Below, piece after piece: positions 7,966 to 10,501 of a stretch of 10,501 nucleotides of DNA (position 1 is its first letter; every line of letters begins with the position of its first letter). The stretch is from Oscillospiraceae bacterium. GTDB lineage: Bacteria; Bacillota; Clostridia; Oscillospirales; Ruminococcaceae. The DNA is taken from contig DXWR01000243.1 in the NCBI GenBank assembly GCA_019416775.1, forward strand, positions 1 through 10,501, written 5' to 3'. The notes under the pieces were generated by a model. It saw only the letters and a list, made by a program, of their open reading frames with translations. It was not told the DNA's origin and did not search any database. Both the position numbers and the translations under genes were made by a program.

Positions 7966-8760
7966 TTAGGAGGGGACACTGTCCCCGGGGATCACCGTAT
8001 AGACGATTTGGATCATATCCCCATCCCGGATGAGTTGGTTGCTGATTCCCTGGGAGGAAAACTGCCCGTTGAGGTAGTACACCCAGCCGCTAGTGGAGCC
8101 GCAGTCAAACTCCCGCAGCCCAGCAATCTGCCGGATGTACTCTCCAGACCAGGAGGAAGTTGTACGATACTCGATGCCGTTGGCGTTGCACACCGCCTGA
8201 AACGCATCCCACACCGTGGCGGAACCGGTAAACTCCCACTGGGTGGCCGGCAGCAGCATCCCGTCTTCCGGCAGAGACAGTCCCAGATCCCCTGGGTAGT
8301 CCAGCGCCGTTTGGCAGGAAATGCTCACCGTCACGGTGTTGGACCGGGGCGTTTCCGGCTGGGAATCCGCCTCAGAAACCGCCGGTGGCTCAGATGCGGT
8401 CACAGAGGTGCCTGTGCCTGCAGACTGACTGGTTTGGGTGGCCCCAGAGGTTTCCGCTTGCCCGGAAGAAGCCTCTGCCCAGGATAAGGTCTCCCCTGCT
8501 GCCGAAGCGGAAGAAGCGGATTCTTCCTGCGCCTCCGCTTCCACTTCCGAACCGGCGGGGACAGGCTCTGCCTGAGCTTCCGCCGAAGCAGTACTCCAAC
8601 TGCTGGTGATTCCGGCTTCGGACGCCAGCCGCTGCTGGCGCTGCTGAGGGGTTTCGATGCGCACACAGCAAAAGCACACCGCCACCACCGCCGCCAGCAC
8701 CAGGGCAATGCCCCCCAGCAGCAGTGCTTTTTTTCGCCGCCCTTGGGAAAAGAATTTCAT
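7966..8760 (-). CDS. Membrane-anchored DUF4430 (transcobalamin beta-domain-like) surface protein
   Basis: I chose the start at 8760 (264 residues), not an earlier one at 8835, because from 8760 the protein begins MKFFSQGRRKK followed by a hydrophobic helix (about 12-33), a typical signal anchor. This ATG also overlaps the stop of the preceding gene by 4 bp (ATGA). No good lipobox is present: the cysteines at 29, 31 and 32 lack the small residue expected before them. Residues about 40-140 are a Ser/Ala/Glu-rich spacer. The C-terminal domain (about 141-256) has TVWDAF (182-187) and SGWVYYLNG (224-232), features of DUF4430, the family related to the small cobalamin-contacting domain of intrinsic factor and transcobalamin. 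Placed under a B12 riboswitch and before ECF genes, it is inferred to help capture corrinoids outside the membrane. Cobalamin binding itself is not shown. Confidence 0.85.
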   Translation of the reverse strand: MKFFSQGRRKKALLLGGIALVLAAVVAVCFCCVRIETPQQRQQRLASEAGITSSWSTASAEAQAEPVPAGSEVEAEAQEESASSASAAGETLSWAEASSGQAETSGATQTSQSAGTGTSVTASEPPAVSEADSQPETPRSNTVTVSISCQTALDYPGDLGLSLPEDGMLLPATQWEFTGSATVWDAFQAVCNANGIEYRTTSSWSGEYIRQIAGLREFDCGSTSGWVYYLNGQFSSQGISNQLIRDGDMIQIVYTVIPGDSVPS

Positions 8761-9971
8761 TTTCGTACCTTCTTCATGCCAACCACGCCTGCAGTCACAG
8801 CCAACAGCAAGACAGTAAGGGCGCCGGCAGCCCAAGGAGTGCTATCATCTCCGGTTTGCGGGTTGGATTCCCCGGCAGAGATTTCGGATGCCCCTTCTGA
8901 AGAAGTTTCCTGAGAAGGAGTGCTTTCTGTCTCGGTGGCAGAAGTGGTATCCTCCGGCTGTTCGGGCGTTACGGGAGTTTCCGGCGGATGCTGTTCCAGC
9001 ACTTCGGCATAGGTCAGCAGGCCTTCCAGTGCATCGGCGGTGGCGTAAGAATTCGCAGATGTGTTGTCCATGTAGCCAAAGGCCCCGCTGTCCGCCACAA
9101 AGTACCGGTCCATCAAAGCCTGATAGGTCGCCGCTGCCTTTTGAGCGGCAGCCTCATCTCCCCGGGCAGCCTGATCCGCCAAAGCGGACAGGGCCAGGCC
9201 GGTGGAATCAGCATTGCTGTCGGTGCTGTACTGAAAATCGGAAAAGTAGCTGCCATCCAGCTGACGGAGGGAATCCACAAAGGTCATGGCGTTTTCCGCT
9301 GCCTGGGCCACCCCGGCCACCTGGCCGGTATAGGCCATGGCACCCCGCGCCATGACGGTGTTGGTGTCCACGCTGCATCCCCAGTAATCAAAGGCCTGTT
9401 CTTCTTCGCTGTAATGGGACAGCAATCCCTCTGCCAGGTTGTCCCGGAGGGTTTGAGTGCAGCCCAGCTGCTGGGCGCACCAAAGAGCCCGGGCGATGTT
9501 ATAGGGGTTGTCTGCCGCGATAAATTCAGGAGTACCTAGGGTTTCCCCGGCCTGCACCATCTGGGCGGACAGCTCCTCGTCCCCGATTTCCTGCGCCAGC
9601 CAGGCGGCCCCCAAGGTACCCACCAAGCTGGGGCTGGCCACCGGGTCGTAGTTTTCATCGTAGCCCTGATAGACGGCGGCGCCGTAGGTCTCCAATTCCT
9701 CTGCCGCCTGGGTTAGGTAGCTTTCCACCACGGTCCCGGCCTGTTCCAAGCCGCTGCGGTACAGCAGCTGCACCGTGGCCAAGTCGCTGGCCGAATAGCC
9801 GGTGGAGGTGAAGTTTTCGGTAAGATACCCCGCCGCTGCGTCGGCGGTTTGCCGGACCTGGGCGGCGGTCACCGTTTCTTCTGCGCTGACCCCCAGGGTC
9901 ATGACGCCGGCTGCCAAAATCACGGCGGTGAAAGCGGCGCCCAGGCGATGGAAGATGGTTTTTTGTTTCAT
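8757..9971 (-). CDS. Sortase-anchored secreted alpha/alpha-toroid protein, transcobalamin alpha-domain-like
   Basis: I set the start at 9971 (404 residues). A frame extending to 10094 would cross the riboswitch terminator, whereas the ATG at 9971 has AAAGGAG about eight bases upstream and opens a clean signal peptide (MKQKTIFHR, hydrophobic core, VSA at about residues 28-30). Residues about 32-325 are helical with repeated Gly/Asp-Ser-Thr-Ala segments: FDYWGCSVDTNTVMARGAMAY (about 194-214), DGSYFSDF...STDSNADSTGLALSAL (about 236-262) and GAFGYMDNTSANSYATADAL (about 294-313). This pattern resembles prenyltransferase/squalene-cyclase-type alpha/alpha barrels, the fold of the large domain of intrinsic factor. 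A Thr/Glu/Ser/Pro spacer (about 327-369), NPQTGD (370-375), a membrane helix and the KKVRK tail form a cell-wall sorting signal. First gene after the B12 riboswitch; corrinoid binding is inferred. Confidence 0.85.
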   Translation of the reverse strand: MKQKTIFHRLGAAFTAVILAAGVMTLGVSAEETVTAAQVRQTADAAAGYLTENFTSTGYSASDLATVQLLYRSGLEQAGTVVESYLTQAAEELETYGAAVYQGYDENYDPVASPSLVGTLGAAWLAQEIGDEELSAQMVQAGETLGTPEFIAADNPYNIARALWCAQQLGCTQTLRDNLAEGLLSHYSEEEQAFDYWGCSVDTNTVMARGAMAYTGQVAGVAQAAENAMTFVDSLRQLDGSYFSDFQYSTDSNADSTGLALSALADQAARGDEAAAQKAAATYQALMDRYFVADSGAFGYMDNTSANSYATADALEGLLTYAEVLEQHPPETPVTPEQPEDTTSATETESTPSQETSSEGASEISAGESNPQTGDDSTPWAAGALTVLLLAVTAGVVGMKKVRK

Positions 9972-10002
9972 GCTGTTTGCTCCTTTTCTTTGGTTTGGAC
10001 AG

Positions 10003-10037
10003 GAACAAAGAAACCCCTCACCAAATTTTGTGAGGGG
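10003..10037 (-). terminator. Intrinsic terminator of the cobalamin riboswitch expression platform
   Basis: Read on the - strand, CCCCTCAC (10037-10030) pairs with GTGAGGGG (10021-10014) around an 8-base loop and is followed by TTTCTTTGTT. It lies between the aptamer and the first gene, about 40 bases before its start codon, where a ligand-controlled attenuator is expected. The segment GTGAGG at 10122-10117 can pair with CCTCAC of the terminator's first arm and is a candidate antiterminator. Confidence 0.85.
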
Positions 10038-10054
10038 CCATTTGTCTTTTGGAA

Positions 10055-10100
10055 ACTGTCTTGCCCGGAGCAGACTGCTCCCCCGGACCGGCAAAACAGT
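10055..10100 (-). promoter_or_regulatory. Large hairpin in the riboswitch expression platform
   Basis: On the - strand, ACTGTTTTGCC (10100-10090) pairs with GGCAAGACAGT (10065-10055) over 11 bp with one G-T pair. An inner hairpin, GGAGCA (10081-10076) with TGCTCC (10072-10067), sits inside. No T-run follows, so it is not a terminator. It separates the candidate antiterminator segment from the terminator and may bring the two together or act as a folding pause element. Its role is inferred. Confidence 0.65.
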
Positions 10101-10140
10101 CTGTCCCCGAGAAACGCCTCACCGCATTTCCCGAAGCAGG

Positions 10141-10319
10141 CAGTTTAGGCAGATATCCTGACTTGGCGGTTTCTTCCTCCCCCTTGGCCTTCCCAGTTCC
10201 AAACAAACCAGTGGCAATCGCAAGGGTTTGTCGCCGCATACAGTAGGTGCAAGCTGTCACGGATTCTCACCGTGTTCCCTATTAAGGGGCAAGGAAGGTT
10301 CCCTGCCCCGCCTAAACTG
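10141..10319 (-). ncRNA. Cobalamin riboswitch aptamer
   Basis: Read on the - strand, a perfect 10-bp closing helix pairs CAGTTTAGGC (10319-10310) with GCCTAAACTG (10150-10141). Between them are hallmark B12-riboswitch elements in order: a GGGGCA/TGCCCC arm (10286-10309), GGGAA (10279-10275), a hairpin CACGG/CCGTG with loop TGAGAAT (10274-10258), GCCACTG (10215-10209), and the conserved 3' segment AAGTCAGGATATCTGCC (10164-10148). These match the cobalamin riboswitch family (Rfam RF00174). The aptamer lies in the leader of the five-gene uptake operon and is expected to stop transcription when cobalamin is abundant. Loop bases GAGAA (10268-10264) are complementary to TTCTC (10113-10109) downstream, a possible kissing contact as known in this family. 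Confidence 0.95.
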
Positions 10320-10339
10320 TTGACGCTTGTCCGAGTTGA

Positions 10340-10369
10340 ATTTTACCACACTCAATCTAAACATGTCAA
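10340..10369 (-). promoter_or_regulatory. Promoter of the cobalamin uptake operon
   Basis: On the - strand there is a perfect -35 box TTGACA (10369-10364), an 18-bp spacer and a TAAAAT -10 box (10345-10340) preceded by TGG, an extended -10 element. Transcription should start near 10333, a few bases before the riboswitch closing helix, which fits a leader containing the whole aptamer. No competing promoter was seen inside the operon. Confidence 0.8.
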
Positions 10370-10476
10370 CCTGGGTTCCTCTTTCTCTGCATTTAAGATA
10401 GCTTTGCATTTCCATATGGTTTTCCCGGTTGCCGAAAGTACTTGCAATTTTCTGCAAACAGAATTAAACTCTTAAT
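10370..10476. other. AT-rich sequence upstream of the operon promoter, no gene seen
   Basis: About 107 bp between the operon promoter and the adapter sequence. Short open frames run through it and across the riboswitch, but none has a ribosome binding site or protein-like composition. I see no repeat or operator here. Confidence 0.5.
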
Positions 10477-10501
10477 CTGTCTCTTATACACATCTGACGC
10501 T
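10477..10501 (+). other. Nextera transposase adapter sequence, not genomic
   Basis: Bases 10477-10495 read CTGTCTCTTATACACATCT, the reverse complement of the 19-base Tn5 mosaic end used in Nextera libraries. GACGCT follows (10496-10501), which is how the Read 1 adapter continues. Genomic sequence ends at about 10476. This is unremoved adapter at the end of an assembled contig or read, not a mobile element. Confidence 0.96.

Noticed and set aside
8761..8835. 25-residue N-terminal extension of the DUF4430 protein
   Set aside because: It overlaps the coding end of the upstream gene and hides the signal anchor. The ATGA overlap at 8757-8760 is the natural start.
9972..10094. 41-residue N-terminal extension of the toroid protein
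   Set aside because: It would be translated from within the riboswitch expression platform and through the terminator hairpin, and it buries a good signal peptide. The ATG at 9971 has its own ribosome binding site.
10018..10475. Short open frames on both strands across the riboswitch and the right end
   Set aside because: They overlap a structured RNA, and the rightmost runs up to the adapter. None has protein-like composition.
10477..10501. Tn5-like mosaic end as a sign of a mobile element
   Set aside because: The bases continue into the Nextera adapter and stop at the sequence end, which marks library adapter rather than a genomic transposon.
1..10501. CRISPR array, tRNA/rRNA genes, insertion sequences
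   Set aside because: I saw no regularly spaced repeats, no tRNA-like or rRNA segments and no transposase-like frame in the window.

Overview
The window is a piece of chromosome from a Gram-positive bacterium, most likely a gut-type member of the Clostridia (Oscillospirales/Ruminococcaceae-like). The reasons are the strong GGAGG-type ribosome binding sites, a sortase-type cell-wall anchor, ECF-type vitamin transport and TetR-linked half-ABC transporters. This taxonomic placement is inference. The last 25 bases (10477-10501) match the Nextera transposase adapter and are not genomic, so the right end is an assembly or read end.

Left half, + strand (1-4518). A terminator hairpin (1-44) closes an unseen upstream gene. 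A good promoter follows (233-261), overlapped by a 28-bp perfect palindrome (259-286), and drives a TetR-family regulator (298-915). A second, different palindrome (937-952) lies just before two adjacent half-ABC transporters (972-2774 and 2776-4518). Each has a membrane domain and an ATPase domain, and together they should form one heterodimeric pump or importer. The substrate is not visible. A bidirectional terminator (4572-4613) separates this operon from the convergent one.

Right half, - strand, read from right to left (10369 down to 4681). A consensus-like promoter (10340-10369) leads into a clear cobalamin riboswitch aptamer (10141-10319). Downstream are a large hairpin (10055-10100) and an intrinsic terminator (10003-10037) placed just before the first gene. 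Five tightly packed genes follow: (1) a secreted, sortase-anchored protein with an alpha/alpha-toroid-like region; (2) a membrane-anchored protein with a DUF4430 domain; (3) an ECF T component; (4) an ECF ATPase with both ATPase domains fused in one chain; (5) a six-helix ECF S component of the CbrT-like type.

The main interest is genes 1 and 2. Mammalian intrinsic factor and transcobalamin join an alpha/alpha-barrel domain to a small beta domain related to DUF4430, and bind B12 between them. Here the two halves appear as adjacent, separately surface-anchored proteins under a B12 riboswitch and beside a complete dedicated ECF transporter. The working model is a two-protein surface corrinoid receptor that feeds an ECF importer and is switched off when B12 is plentiful.
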